Part shown: piece by piece, positions 1 through 8,981 of the stretch
Layout of the letters: every line of letters begins with the position of its first letter
Position numbering within the stretch: the stretch's first letter is position 1
NCBI RefSeq assembly: GCF_000308755.1
Contig: NZ_BAGF01000150.1
Span: forward strand, 1 to 64,000
DNA: 64,000 nt
Source of the DNA: Nocardia pneumoniae NBRC 100136
Lineage (GTDB): Bacteria; Actinomycetota; Actinomycetes; Mycobacteriales; Mycobacteriaceae
Direction: 5' to 3'
Notes under the pieces: model-generated
What the model was told of the DNA's origin: nothing
What the model saw: the letters and a program-made list of their open reading frames with translations, nothing else
The model's database searches: none
Translations under genes and position numbers: made by a program

Positions 1-130
1 ATGATGTGCGGATTCACACTGAAACCGCGGAGGAACTAGGGCATCACAGGAACTGTCTTCAGGCCCTGCCGCATCCGGTCACGACCAGCAAGGCTGAAGG
101 GCATCGAACTGTTGCCCGAAGAGGTCCATC

Positions 131-352
131 ATGAACATCCGCCACGCACCCCTGTACCTGATCGCCCTCGCCATCGCGGCCACGGTGCTGATCGTGATGG
201 GAGTACCGGTCACCACACTGCTCCTGCTTTTGATCGTCCTGGCCTGCCCGATCATGATGATGCTGATGATGGGCGGCCACGGAGAGCGCTCGCACACTGC
301 CGATACCCATGACCACCCCGGCGACGCCCACCCTCACAGACCGACACGCTGA
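131..352 (+). CDS. Small DUF2933-like membrane protein
   Basis: A 73-residue protein with one long hydrophobic stretch at about residues 7-45. It ends in a Met-rich patch (IMMMLMMGGHG) and a His/Asp-rich tail. The hydrophobic block followed by a CPxMMxxMMGGHG-like motif resembles the DUF2933 family of short actinobacterial and proteobacterial membrane proteins, whose function is unknown. The ATG follows a GAAGAGG purine stretch 7 bases upstream. The Met and His residues could bind a metal, but that is inference. No partner gene lies in the same transcription unit, since the next gene starts about 240 bases downstream. Confidence 0.6.
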   Translation: MNIRHAPLYLIALAIAATVLIVMGVPVTTLLLLLIVLACPIMMMLMMGGHGERSHTADTHDHPGDAHPHRPTR

Positions 353-589
353 CCATCCCAGCGGGACCACTTGGCGAAACCGGACCCAATCTGCACGGAC
401 ATTGGCGAACGGCCTTACACACCTGCGTGGACGGTGGACGGCGCGGTCGCGAAAGGGCACGTGATGGAGAGGGCGGACCTCACGCCGTGGCCGAGGCGGA
501 TATCCAGGACTACGCCGCCGTGTGTGAGTGGAACAGCAGAATGAGCGCGTGGTAGGAAGAACCGCCTGCCACGGGAAAGGGCGACATCA

Positions 590-1456
590 TTGACTGTGCG
601 TACCGCACGTCCAATTGTTGTCGGCGTCGACGGCTCGGCAGCCTCGCTCGCCGCCGTTCGCTGGGCCGCGATAGCGGCTGCGCGACGTCACACACCGTTG
701 CATCTGGTCAACGCGCTCGGCGTTCCTGGCGAAGCCTTGCCCGTGCTCGGCACCCTGCTGTTCGATACGAGCGCACACCGCAAGGCAGGTGAGTCCGCAC
801 TCAGCTCCGGACGAAGCATCGTGCGGGAGTTGACCGAATCGATCGGCGACCTCGAGGTCGAAACCTTCCTCGAGTCGCCATCCCCGGTGACCGCGCTCGT
901 CCGTCGATCCGCGCACGCCGAACTCCTCACGGTCGGTACCCGTGGACTCGGCACGTTCGAACGAGTACTACTCGGATCCGTCGCTGTGGAGCTGACGAGG
1001 CATGCCAGATGTCCGGTGGCCATCATCCCCGGTATCGACGAGGCCCCACCACCCTTGCCGCAGTCTCCGGTCCTGGTGGGCGTGGACGGATCGCTGTGCA
1101 GCGCGCACGCGGTCGAGATCGCCTTCGACGAGGCGTCGGCGCGGCGAGTAGGGGTCGTCGCGATGACAATCTGGTCTCGGCGTGACCCACCTGCCGAAAC
1201 ACAGGTGCGAACCGGTGCGTTGCTTGCGGAACGGCTGGCAGGCGTCGCCGAGAAGTATCCCGATGTTCCCGTCGATCGCGTCGTTGCCGAGGGGCAACCC
1301 GCGCGGCGACTGCTGCAAGAGGCCCGGAACGCACAGCTGCTCGTGCTCGGCAGCCGAGGGCGCGGCGGAGTCGCGGGCGCGGCCCTCGGCTCGGTCAGTC
1401 AGGCAGTGCTGCAGGGAACCCGTATCCCGGTCATCATCGCCACCCGTCGGCAGTGA
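590..1456 (+). CDS. Tandem-domain universal stress protein (UspA family)
   Basis: A 288-residue protein made of two UspA domains, at about residues 8-146 and 155-288. Both keep the ATP-binding signature G-x2-G-x9-G-S, beginning at Gly116 (GTRGLG...LLGS) and Gly254 (GSRGRGG...LGS), so both halves should bind ATP. Tandem UspA proteins of this size are typical of the mycobacterial dormancy regulon (for example Rv2005c, Rv2623). The start is TTG at 590, preceded by GGGAAAGG about 9 bases upstream, and the protein begins MTVRTARPIVVGVDGS as in its family. A paralogue lies at 2246. The substrate or signalling role is unknown. Confidence 0.93.
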   Translation: MTVRTARPIVVGVDGSAASLAAVRWAAIAAARRHTPLHLVNALGVPGEALPVLGTLLFDTSAHRKAGESALSSGRSIVRELTESIGDLEVETFLESPSPVTALVRRSAHAELLTVGTRGLGTFERVLLGSVAVELTRHARCPVAIIPGIDEAPPPLPQSPVLVGVDGSLCSAHAVEIAFDEASARRVGVVAMTIWSRRDPPAETQVRTGALLAERLAGVAEKYPDVPVDRVVAEGQPARRLLQEARNAQLLVLGSRGRGGVAGAALGSVSQAVLQGTRIPVIIATRRQ

Positions 1457-1552
1457 ATTCAGGCACGACAGACTGTGGCTGGGGCGATTGCGCCGACCTG
1501 CGGCGCGAATACTTGGTTCGGCGAGATTCTGTCCGGCAATGGGCACCACAGT

Positions 1553-1572
1553 GACGGGGCGAAGGTCCCCCG
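1553..1572. promoter_or_regulatory. Weak DosR-like box upstream of flavodoxin
   Basis: GGGGC-GAAG-GTCCC here matches the DosR 20-mer at 13 of 20 positions, including an intact GTCCC half. It sits about 95 bases before the flavodoxin ATG. The score alone is not significant in GC-rich DNA; position in a promoter region is the only extra support. Confidence 0.25.
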
Positions 1573-1666
1573 GTAAGCGTCGGTTCGGCTCTGTGCGCTC
1601 GTTTCGCGCCGCCGTAGCGTTGCAATTCTCCCCAGGTTCGCAGCAAACCGCGCAGAGGAGAAGGTC

Positions 1667-2194
1667 ATGCGCGCACGAGTTGTCTACGAGTCGATGTTCG
1701 GCAACACCGCCGCTATCGCGCAAGCCATCGCACAAGGATTACGCGAGCACGCCGAGGTAGAAGTGCTGAACGTGGCGGCCGCCGCCGAGTGTCCTGTGCC
1801 GACGATGAACTTGCTCCTGGTCGGCGGACCCACCCACGCGTTCGGGCTCAGCCGCCCGCAGACTCGCCGCGACGCCGCCAAGCAAACCGACGCCCCCATC
1901 GCGACCGACATCGGCGTCCGCGAATGGCTGGACGCGGCGCTGCCGGTGCCGCCAGGCCACCGCGCCGCCGCATTCGGCACCAAGATAGCCAAACCCCCAT
2001 GGCTACCGGGTTCAGCCGCACGCGGCATCGGAAAACGGCTGCGACGCTTGGGCTATTCCCTCGCCGACGAGCCAGTGGACTTCCTGGTCGAAGACACGAC
2101 CGGCCCCCTCAGCGCGGGTGAACTGGAACGCGCCCGCGTCTGGGCCGCCCGAATCGCTCATACCGAGCTCGACCGCATCACGCACCGAACGTGA
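1667..2194 (+). CDS. Flavodoxin-domain protein
   Basis: A 175-residue flavodoxin-like protein. Residues 1-15 give the first beta strand and the FMN phosphate-binding loop (YESMFGNT), and a second strand with GGPTHAFG lies near residue 57. It probably carries FMN and shuttles electrons or acts as a quinone or nitro reductase partner. The ATG follows a clear GAGGAGAAGG ribosome binding site. It sits between two universal stress proteins on the same strand, with gaps of 211 and 51 bases. A second, unrelated-length flavodoxin is at 61746. Confidence 0.85.
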   Translation: MRARVVYESMFGNTAAIAQAIAQGLREHAEVEVLNVAAAAECPVPTMNLLLVGGPTHAFGLSRPQTRRDAAKQTDAPIATDIGVREWLDAALPVPPGHRAAAFGTKIAKPPWLPGSAARGIGKRLRRLGYSLADEPVDFLVEDTTGPLSAGELERARVWAARIAHTELDRITHRT

Positions 2195-2245
2195 CCGACG
2201 GTCTACGGCGAATCGCCCACCAAGACCAGAAGAAAGCGGAATAAG

Positions 2246-3109
2246 ATGTCTGCCAGCAGCAATCCCCCGATCCTCGTCGGTGTCGACGGCTCGTCGTCCG
2301 CGCTCGCCGCCGTACGGTGGGCCGCCACCGACGCAGCCCATCGTCACGCACCGCTGCACATCGTCTACGCGATCGGGGCACCAATGGACTTCGGCCCTGG
2401 TATCAGCGTCGCGTATATCGACTACGACAGCTACCGGCAGGCGGGACGGACAGCACTTCAGGCAGCGTGCGAGACGGCCGTCGAGGCAACCTCTTCCATC
2501 GGGGAGCTCGACATCAGGACCGACCTGGTCGAGGCGCCGCCGATCCCGGTCCTGCGCGACCGATCCGAATCCGCGCGCCTGCTGGTCGTCGGCACCCACG
2601 GGCTCGGCACCTTCAGCCGCATGATCCTCGGCTCGGTCAGTTCGGCGCTGGCCCGGCACGCCGGATGCCCGGTGGCGGTGATCCCGGAGACCACAGACCA
2701 CTCCGACGGGGCGGTCGTGGTGGGTGTCGACGGCTCGCCGCGTAGCGTCCACGCCGTCGAGATCGCTTTCGACGAGGCCGCGCATCGCGGCGCCGAGTTG
2801 GTCGCGGTGCACACCTGGTCGGAGTTCTTCCGCTATGTATCGCGCGCCGAAATGCAGGAAGAAGCCGAGGAATTGCTCTCCCAGAGTCTGGCCGGGTACG
2901 GCGAGAAGTATCCAGAGGTGCCGGTCCGTCGCATCGTCGTCGAAGATCGCGCCGCGGAGGTTCTGCTCGAGGTCGGCCAGAACGCAGAGATGATCGTGGT
3001 CGGCAGCCACGGGCGTGGCGGGTTCGCCGGGATGACCCTCGGTTCGGTCGGTCAGGCCGTACTGCATGGGGCGAACGTGCCGGTGATCATCGCGAGGGCG
3101 GCAAGCTGA
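2246..3109 (+). CDS. Tandem-domain universal stress protein (UspA family)
   Basis: A 287-residue tandem UspA protein, a paralogue of the one at 590. ATP-binding signatures start at Gly116 (GTHGLGTFSRMILGS) and Gly253 (GSHGRGGFAGMTLGS), so both domains look functional. The ATG follows an AAGAAAGCGGAA purine run. It ends 17 bases before the converging end of the trehalose enzyme gene. Its neighbours (flavodoxin, OtsB1-like protein, nitroreductases) match the DosR regulon theme. Confidence 0.93.
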   Translation: MSASSNPPILVGVDGSSSALAAVRWAATDAAHRHAPLHIVYAIGAPMDFGPGISVAYIDYDSYRQAGRTALQAACETAVEATSSIGELDIRTDLVEAPPIPVLRDRSESARLLVVGTHGLGTFSRMILGSVSSALARHAGCPVAVIPETTDHSDGAVVVGVDGSPRSVHAVEIAFDEAAHRGAELVAVHTWSEFFRYVSRAEMQEEAEELLSQSLAGYGEKYPEVPVRRIVVEDRAAEVLLEVGQNAEMIVVGSHGRGGFAGMTLGSVGQAVLHGANVPVIIARAAS

Positions 3110-3126
3110 CCTCTCTCTTGCGCCGC

Positions 3127-6100
3127 TCAGTCCGAGCGCGCCGAGTTCGCCAGCCGAATCGTCTCCCCCGCCGCCAGCTGTGCGCTCTGCTCCCGGCAGG
3201 TGATCTCGATCGGCGGTGCGGGTCCGGTCTCCGAGCCGATCTCGACGGCATCCCCGCTGATGTGCACGGTGAGCCGATGGCCGCGATAGATGATCGGGAA
3301 TGTCAGCTCGCCCAGCGATTTCGGCCAGTACGGGCAGAAGATCAGGCGGTCGTGGCGGATCTCCATGCCGGTGAAGCACCGCTGTAGCAGGTCGATGCTG
3401 CCGGCCATCGCACCGAGGTGAATCCCCTCCGCGGTGGTGCCGCCCTGGATGTCCGCGATATCGGACTCGAGCACCGAGTCGAAGAATTCCACGGCGCGGT
3501 CCCGGTTCGCGCGGGCGAGCACCCAGGCGTGCACCAGCGCGCTGAGCGTCGAACCGTGGGAGGTGCGCGCTAGGTAGTAGTCGATGGTGCGTGGGATCAT
3601 CTCGCCGGTCAGCTCATATCCGAGATGGTCGAGTAATTGTCGGAGTTCGTCTGCCGACAGCAGATAGAACAGCATCAGCACGTCGGCTTGTTTGGCCGCA
3701 CGGTAGTGGTTGACGTTGTCGCCCTCGGCCTCGAGTATTCGGTCCAGCCGCTGGATATTGCCGTAACGTTGCCGATAGCGGTCCCAGTCCAGTTCGGACA
3801 ATTGGTCGTAGCCGTCGAACTGGCTGATGACGCCGTCGTGGAACGGAACGTACATGCGGCGAACGATGTCCTGCCAGCGGTCGAGCTCCGAGGGGTGCAC
3901 GGACAGGACTCGCAGCAATTCCGACCGTGCGCGCGGCGCGAGGAGTGCGAGGGCGTCGAGTGCCCGCCAAATCACCCAGACCGCCATGATATTCGTGTAG
4001 GCGTTGTTGTCGATTCCCGTCTCGGGTGCCTGCGGATAGCCGGTGTGGAACTCGTCAGGGCCGATCACGCCATTGATGGTGTAGCGGTCGCGCTCAACGT
4101 CGTATCCGGCCAGGCTGGACCAGAATCGCGCGATCTCCACCAGCAACTCGGCGCCGCTCTCGACGAGGAACTCCATGTCGCCCGTCGCCTGATAGTACTG
4201 CCACACGTTGTAGGCGATAGCCAGTCCGATGTGATGCGCGCGCCCGCTGGGATCGGGATTCCAATGCCCCGACAGTGGATTGAGATGGAGACGCTGGCTC
4301 TCCTCGCGGCCGTCGCTGCCGGACTGCCACGGGAACATCGCCCCGGCCAGCCCAGCTTCAGCTGCTGCTTGGCGGGCCTCGGGAAGGCGGCGGTAACGGT
4401 ACCGCAACAGCGATCGGGTCAGGGCGGGGAAGCGCGGATTCAGCACCGGGAAGACGAATAATTCGTCCCAGAAGACATGGCCGCGGTATGCCTCACCGTG
4501 CAGTCCGCGTGCCGGTACACCCACATCCAGTTCTGTGGTGTTCGGCGACAACGTCTGGGTCAGGTGGAGTAGATGCAGACGCATGATGCGCACCGCGTGT
4601 TCTCTACCGTCCCAGTCGATCCGCAGGCGTGCCCACAAATGCTCCCAGGCCACGGCATGACCTTTGAACAGATCGGCGTAATTCCCGCTTGCGTCGAGCC
4701 ATCGAGCCGCTTCCTCATCGGGACCTGCTGACGCCTGGTCGCGTCCGGTGAAGACGGTGACGATCTTCTCCACGGTCACCGCGTCCCCCTCGGCGACATG
4801 GACGGCGAGATCGTGCCCGATGACTCCGTCTCGATGGAACAGTTCCCTTGTCCCGCTGATGGATTCCCGGCCTCGGCGAAGGGTGCTCCGAGTCGCCATC
4901 GCGACCGGAATTCCCGATTCGCTGGTGCGCACCACGAGCAGAACCGAATCTTCGGACAATTGCTCGGCCCGCACTGTCATCAGGTGCTTTTCAGACAGGT
5001 CCCGATAGCGCTCCACCAGTCGGTTTCGGATGGAGCCGTCGACGACCGAACGGATCCGTAGATTCCCCGACCAATTCTCGGCGGTGATGGTCATCGCCAG
5101 GGCGCCGAAATGCGGCCGGTGCATCGCCACGAACCGGCGCTGTGCCACCGTGGTGATCCGTCCTGCGGTGTCGCGAAATCGGAACTGCCGCACCAGTTCG
5201 GCGCGGCGCAGATCGAATTGCTGCCTGTACCACAGCAGATCGGCGGTATCGAGGTCGAACCAGTCGCCACCATCGATCCGGAAGGTCACCGGCAGCCAAT
5301 TCGGCAAATTCACCAGGCTCTCGTTATCGATGCGCCGACCCGCGATCTGGTCGTGGAGCCGGTTGTACACCCCGGCGATGTAGGTGCCCGGATAGTGGAC
5401 CGCACCGGCCCCGCATTCCGGCGCCGCGCCGCGGGTGGCGAAGTAGCCATTACCGACCGTGCAAAGCGCCTCGCGGAGCTTCTCCTGCGGCGGGTCGTAG
5501 CCGTCAAAGGTGAGCGTCCACGATTCCGGAGGGTTCGCAACCGTTTCAGTGTGCAACAGGTCTGCCAGCCGCTCGAGGAAGTGGCGCACCTGGCGCGGTC
5601 CGGCGACCGCGAATCGCGCGGCCGTGTATCTGTCGCCGGTCTCGTCGTGACGCACCACGACCGCGAGGCCATCGGATGCGACGGCGTCGAAGGCGTCCTC
5701 GTCGGTCAGATCGTCACCCAGGTAGATCGGCAGCACGGGCATGGTGACGTGCTCGAGGATCCAGCGCAGGGCAGTGCCCTTGTCCCAGTCCACATCGGGG
5801 CGCAATTCGATGACCCGCCGCCCATGCGTTACGCGTAGTCCGGCCGCATGCCCGGCCTCGTGCGCCGCGGCGACCACACCTGCGACATTCTCGGCCGCGA
5901 CGTTGCGGTGATGGACCGCGACCGCGAATCGTTTGTGTTCGACCAGGACTCCCGCGATTTCATGCAACTGTCGCCGAAGCTCGGCGGCGACTTCGGCGAG
6001 CGCTTGTTCGGCGCCCGGCGCGGCGTCGTGGACATGGCAGGTGCCGTCCGGGCCCATCAGCTCGAAGCCGTGGCTGCCCGCATACCAGATCCCACTTACA

Positions 6101-7173
6101 CCCACGCGCTCACGCAGATCGCGTAAATCGCGTCCACTGATCACCGCGACGGGGCATTCCTCGGCCAGCTTCTCCAGCACCGTGGCCACTCCGTCGACCG
6201 GTCTCGCGGCGTCCGGATCGGCGACGATCTCGGCCAAGGTGCCATCGAAATCCAGCAGTACGGCGGCCTTCTCGCTGCCGAGGAGATCCGCCACGCGTGG
6301 CCAGCATTCGACCGCGTCCGATATCTCGGACATTCGCCGGAATCCTCCGCGTAGTCGCACCCGTCGGAGATCATCGACAACAGCGTCGGCGCCCCGCGCC
6401 AGCAACCGGCTCGCGTGCCCGCCCCGATCGACACCGATGACCAGCGCGAAGCCACCGCTCCGCCCCGCCGCGACCCCTGCCTCGGCGTCCTCGACCACAA
6501 CCGTGCGGCCGGGGTCGGCCCCTAGTCGGCGCGTGGCCTCGAGCAGCATCGCCGGATCGGGTTTGCCCGGCAAATCCAGTTCCTCGGCCGCGATGCCATC
6601 CACCCGAACCGCGAACAGGTCGGCGATACCGGCGGCCGCGAGCACGTGCGCGCAGTTGCGGCTGGCGGAGAACACTCCAGTGGCGATCCCCGCGGCGTGC
6701 AGTCGCCGAACGAGCGTGACGGTCGATTCGAACACCCGCACGCCGTCGCGCGCGATCCGGTCCCGGAACAGGCGATCCTTGCGGTTGCCCAGCCCACACA
6801 CGGTCTCCGCCGTCTCCGGATCGGAGGAAGTGCCCCAGGGCAGCGCGATGCCTCGCGCGGCGAGGAAGTCCGCGACGCCTCGATAGCGTGGTTTGCCATC
6901 CACGTACCGCAGGTAGTCGGTTTCGGTGAACGGCGACCGGTCTTGCCCGGCGCCGGCCGGACGCCGAGTCAGGAAATCGTCGAACAGCTCCGCCCAGGCC
7001 GCGGCGTGAATCGACGCGCTGTCGGTGACCACACCGTCCATATCGAAGATCACCGCGTCGTGGCGGCGCGCATCGATCCGCGGCGCCGCGGGTGCACCGT
7101 TTCCCACACCTCCAGAGTGAATGGGCCGATCAGTCCCGTCCAGGGGAAAAGGTCCGCAACAGCCGCCCGACAT
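3127..7173 (-). CDS. otsB: HAD / trehalose-6-phosphate phosphatase / GH65 phosphorylase fusion (OtsB1-like)
   Basis: A 1348-residue three-domain protein. Residues about 38-275 form a HAD phosphatase/beta-phosphoglucomutase-like domain with the catalytic pair Asp44 and Asp46 (DMDGVVTDS). Residues about 281-530 form a trehalose-6-phosphate phosphatase with DFDGT (Asp308, Asp310) and GDDLTDEDAF. Residues about 548-1345 form a glycoside hydrolase 65 domain of the maltose/trehalose/kojibiose phosphorylase type. Its GVIGPDEFHTG places the likely general acid at Glu1041. The order matches M. tuberculosis OtsB1 (Rv2006, about 1327 aa). The three activities could dephosphorylate trehalose-6-phosphate, phosphorolyse trehalose and isomerise the released beta-glucose-1-phosphate. 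Substrate assignment of the GH65 part is inference. ATG 7173 lacks a good ribosome binding site; GTG 7107 is an alternative. Confidence 0.92.
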   Translation of the reverse strand: MSGGCCGPFPLDGTDRPIHSGGVGNGAPAAPRIDARRHDAVIFDMDGVVTDSASIHAAAWAELFDDFLTRRPAGAGQDRSPFTETDYLRYVDGKPRYRGVADFLAARGIALPWGTSSDPETAETVCGLGNRKDRLFRDRIARDGVRVFESTVTLVRRLHAAGIATGVFSASRNCAHVLAAAGIADLFAVRVDGIAAEELDLPGKPDPAMLLEATRRLGADPGRTVVVEDAEAGVAAGRSGGFALVIGVDRGGHASRLLARGADAVVDDLRRVRLRGGFRRMSEISDAVECWPRVADLLGSEKAAVLLDFDGTLAEIVADPDAARPVDGVATVLEKLAEECPVAVISGRDLRDLRERVGVSGIWYAGSHGFELMGPDGTCHVHDAAPGAEQALAEVAAELRRQLHEIAGVLVEHKRFAVAVHHRNVAAENVAGVVAAAHEAGHAAGLRVTHGRRVIELRPDVDWDKGTALRWILEHVTMPVLPIYLGDDLTDEDAFDAVASDGLAVVVRHDETGDRYTAARFAVAGPRQVRHFLERLADLLHTETVANPPESWTLTFDGYDPPQEKLREALCTVGNGYFATRGAAPECGAGAVHYPGTYIAGVYNRLHDQIAGRRIDNESLVNLPNWLPVTFRIDGGDWFDLDTADLLWYRQQFDLRRAELVRQFRFRDTAGRITTVAQRRFVAMHRPHFGALAMTITAENWSGNLRIRSVVDGSIRNRLVERYRDLSEKHLMTVRAEQLSEDSVLLVVRTSESGIPVAMATRSTLRRGRESISGTRELFHRDGVIGHDLAVHVAEGDAVTVEKIVTVFTGRDQASAGPDEEAARWLDASGNYADLFKGHAVAWEHLWARLRIDWDGREHAVRIMRLHLLHLTQTLSPNTTELDVGVPARGLHGEAYRGHVFWDELFVFPVLNPRFPALTRSLLRYRYRRLPEARQAAAEAGLAGAMFPWQSGSDGREESQRLHLNPLSGHWNPDPSGRAHHIGLAIAYNVWQYYQATGDMEFLVESGAELLVEIARFWSSLAGYDVERDRYTINGVIGPDEFHTGYPQAPETGIDNNAYTNIMAVWVIWRALDALALLAPRARSELLRVLSVHPSELDRWQDIVRRMYVPFHDGVISQFDGYDQLSELDWDRYRQRYGNIQRLDRILEAEGDNVNHYRAAKQADVLMLFYLLSADELRQLLDHLGYELTGEMIPRTIDYYLARTSHGSTLSALVHAWVLARANRDRAVEFFDSVLESDIADIQGGTTAEGIHLGAMAGSIDLLQRCFTGMEIRHDRLIFCPYWPKSLGELTFPIIYRGHRLTVHISGDAVEIGSETGPAPPIEITCREQSAQLAAGETIRLANSARSD

Positions 7174-7194
7174 GCGGGCCCACCAGCCACTGGA

Positions 7195-7214
7195 CCCGGG
7201 ACCAACGACCCCTC
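7195..7214. promoter_or_regulatory. DosR-like box in divergent promoter region
   Basis: GGGAC-CAAC-GACCC in the 74-base gap between the trehalose enzyme (minus) and the nitroreductase (plus) matches the DosR 20-mer at 13 of 20, with one perfect GGGAC half. It could serve both divergent genes. Its centre is only about 43 bases from the nitroreductase ATG, so the transcript would be leaderless or nearly so if this site activates it. Confidence 0.35.
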
Positions 7215-7247
7215 CGTCACCGGCCTCCAGCGCCTACCGTCGACGAT

Positions 7248-8237
7248 ATGACCGAGCCCCCGAGCGGTGAAACCATCGAGAAGGCCGTCCTCCTCGCAGG
7301 CCGGGCGCCATCGCTGCACAACAGCCAGCCCTGGCACTGGATGTTCGACGGCCATGCGCTGCGTCTGTTCGCCGTACCCGAACGTATGTTGCCGGCGACG
7401 GACACCGCCGGCCGGCAGATGCTGATCAGCTGTGGCATCGCGCTGGGTCATCTGCGGGCAGCCATGGCCGCCGCCGGTTGGCGCATCTTCGTGGCCCGCT
7501 TCCCCAACCCGCACCAGCGACATCACCTCGCCACCATCACGTTCCAACCAGCCGAGATCGTGACAGATGGCGACCGTGCCCGAGCCGACGCCATACTGCG
7601 CAGGCGCACCGACCGACTGCCGTTCGCGGCGCCCATCAACTGGTCCGATTTCGAATCCGTGCTGCGGACCACTTTCGATCCGGCCGACGCCACCCTCGAC
7701 GTGCTGCACGACGACAGCCGTCCCGCGCTGGCCCGCGCTTCGGAGATGACCGCGTCCCTGCGTCGCTACGACTCCGGATACCACGCCGAATTGCAGTGGT
7801 GGACCGGCCACACAGTCGCCGACGCCGGTGTCCCGGAGGAAGCGCTTATTTCCCCCGAAGAACGGCAGCGGGTCTCCGTGGGCCGTCAGTTTCCCACAAC
7901 CCCCGGCGCGTCTCGACGCGGCGAACTCACCGCCGACCACTCGGTGATCCTCGTGCTCTCCTGCGACAGCGACGCCGCCGAAGACCTGGTGCCCTGCGGT
8001 GAGGTGACCTCCACCGTGCTGCTGGAATGCACACTCGCCGGGTTCGCCACGTGCCCGCTGACTCATCTGACCGAGGTACCGCGCAGCCGCGCCGTCGTCC
8101 GCGAGCTGACCGCGCACCCCGGCCTGCCACAGGTTCTGATCCGAGTCGGCATCGCGGCGGAATCCGAGCGGAACGGTCCCGTGACGCCACGCCGGCCGCT
8201 CGCCGAAATCCTCGACATGCCGCAATCCACCGGATAG
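7248..8237 (+). CDS. acg: Acg-family nitroreductase-like flavoprotein
   Basis: A 329-residue protein of the Acg (Rv2032/Rv3131) family, a nitroreductase fold found in DosR regulons. The N-terminal signature APSLHNSQPWHW is present at residues 18-29, and two degenerate nitroreductase halves follow. The M. tuberculosis Acg protein is about 331 aa. Structural work on Acg-like proteins showed FMN bound but partly occluded, so the role may be flavin storage or sequestration rather than catalysis. The ATG at 7248 was chosen because the family signature follows directly; longer upstream frame extensions have no homologous character. It heads a run with the SRPBCC protein and a second Acg homologue. 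Confidence 0.9.
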   Translation: MTEPPSGETIEKAVLLAGRAPSLHNSQPWHWMFDGHALRLFAVPERMLPATDTAGRQMLISCGIALGHLRAAMAAAGWRIFVARFPNPHQRHHLATITFQPAEIVTDGDRARADAILRRRTDRLPFAAPINWSDFESVLRTTFDPADATLDVLHDDSRPALARASEMTASLRRYDSGYHAELQWWTGHTVADAGVPEEALISPEERQRVSVGRQFPTTPGASRRGELTADHSVILVLSCDSDAAEDLVPCGEVTSTVLLECTLAGFATCPLTHLTEVPRSRAVVRELTAHPGLPQVLIRVGIAAESERNGPVTPRRPLAEILDMPQSTG

Positions 8238-8273
8238 ACGAATCGACCTCACCAGCAGGGAAACAGGGACATC

Positions 8274-8981
8274 ATGAGAACGACGACGCTTGCCGCGGCT
8301 ACAGCATCGGCCCTTGTCGGCCTAGCCGTGGGCTATCGAAGGTTCTGGCGCACCAAATGTTTGACCTGGGGTGCCGCGGCGGAGGAGATCGCGAGGGTCA
8401 TGCCCGGTGACGAGTTGCTCGTCGACGCGGACATTGTCGCGACTCGTGCGATCACGATCGGGACGGGCGCGGACGCGATCTGGCCGTGGCTGGTTCAGCT
8501 GGGTCCCGGCCGAGGCGGCGCCTACACCTACGACTGGATCGAGAACCTACTCGGCCTCGATATGCACAGCGCCGAGGAGATCCTGCCGCAGTTCCAGAAC
8601 CTCGCGGTCGGCGAGAGCTTCCCGCTGGGCAAGTCCGGCCCGCGCATGCGAGTGGCGGTCCTCGAACCCCAGCGCGCCTTGGTTTTCGCCTCCGACGACG
8701 GCCGCTGGGTGTGGGCGTTCGGTCTCTACCCGATGGGTACGGCAACCCGGCTGGTGAGCCGCAACCGCATCGCACTGGCCGGAGCGTCGACGCTCACCCG
8801 GCTGGTCACCCTGCTCATGATGGAACCGGGGAGTCTGTTGATGGAACGGAAGATGCTGCAGGGTATCAAGCGGCGTGCCGAGGGTATGGGAACACGGGAC
8901 ATGTGGATGACCAAGGGCCCTGGCCCGCGGGCGGAAGGCCCGTATCCGGCTGACCTGGAGCCGAGAAGACTTCAGATATGA
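8274..8981 (+). CDS. SRPBCC/polyketide-cyclase-like protein with N-terminal anchor
   Basis: A 235-residue protein. Residues 1-20 form a short hydrophobic segment, and residues about 50-200 look like an SRPBCC lipid- or ligand-binding fold (ITIGTGADAIWPWLVQLG, then WAFGLYP and TRLVSRNR). Proteins of this type in actinobacteria are usually annotated only as SRPBCC-family, and the ligand is unknown. It lies 36 bases after one Acg-type nitroreductase and overlaps the next by four bases (ATGA). The three are therefore probably co-transcribed, and this protein may handle a hydrophobic substrate for the pair. Confidence 0.75.
   Translation: MRTTTLAAATASALVGLAVGYRRFWRTKCLTWGAAAEEIARVMPGDELLVDADIVATRAITIGTGADAIWPWLVQLGPGRGGAYTYDWIENLLGLDMHSAEEILPQFQNLAVGESFPLGKSGPRMRVAVLEPQRALVFASDDGRWVWAFGLYPMGTATRLVSRNRIALAGASTLTRLVTLLMMEPGSLLMERKMLQGIKRRAEGMGTRDMWMTKGPGPRAEGPYPADLEPRRLQI

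Noticed and set aside
81..120. GGGCA...TGCCC inverted repeat before the first small gene
   Set aside because: Only 5-base arms and a 9-base loop; such pairs are expected by chance in GC-rich DNA.
2012..3379. Minus-strand open frame through the second universal stress protein
   Set aside because: It covers two real genes on the plus strand and has no family features; it is a codon-bias shadow.
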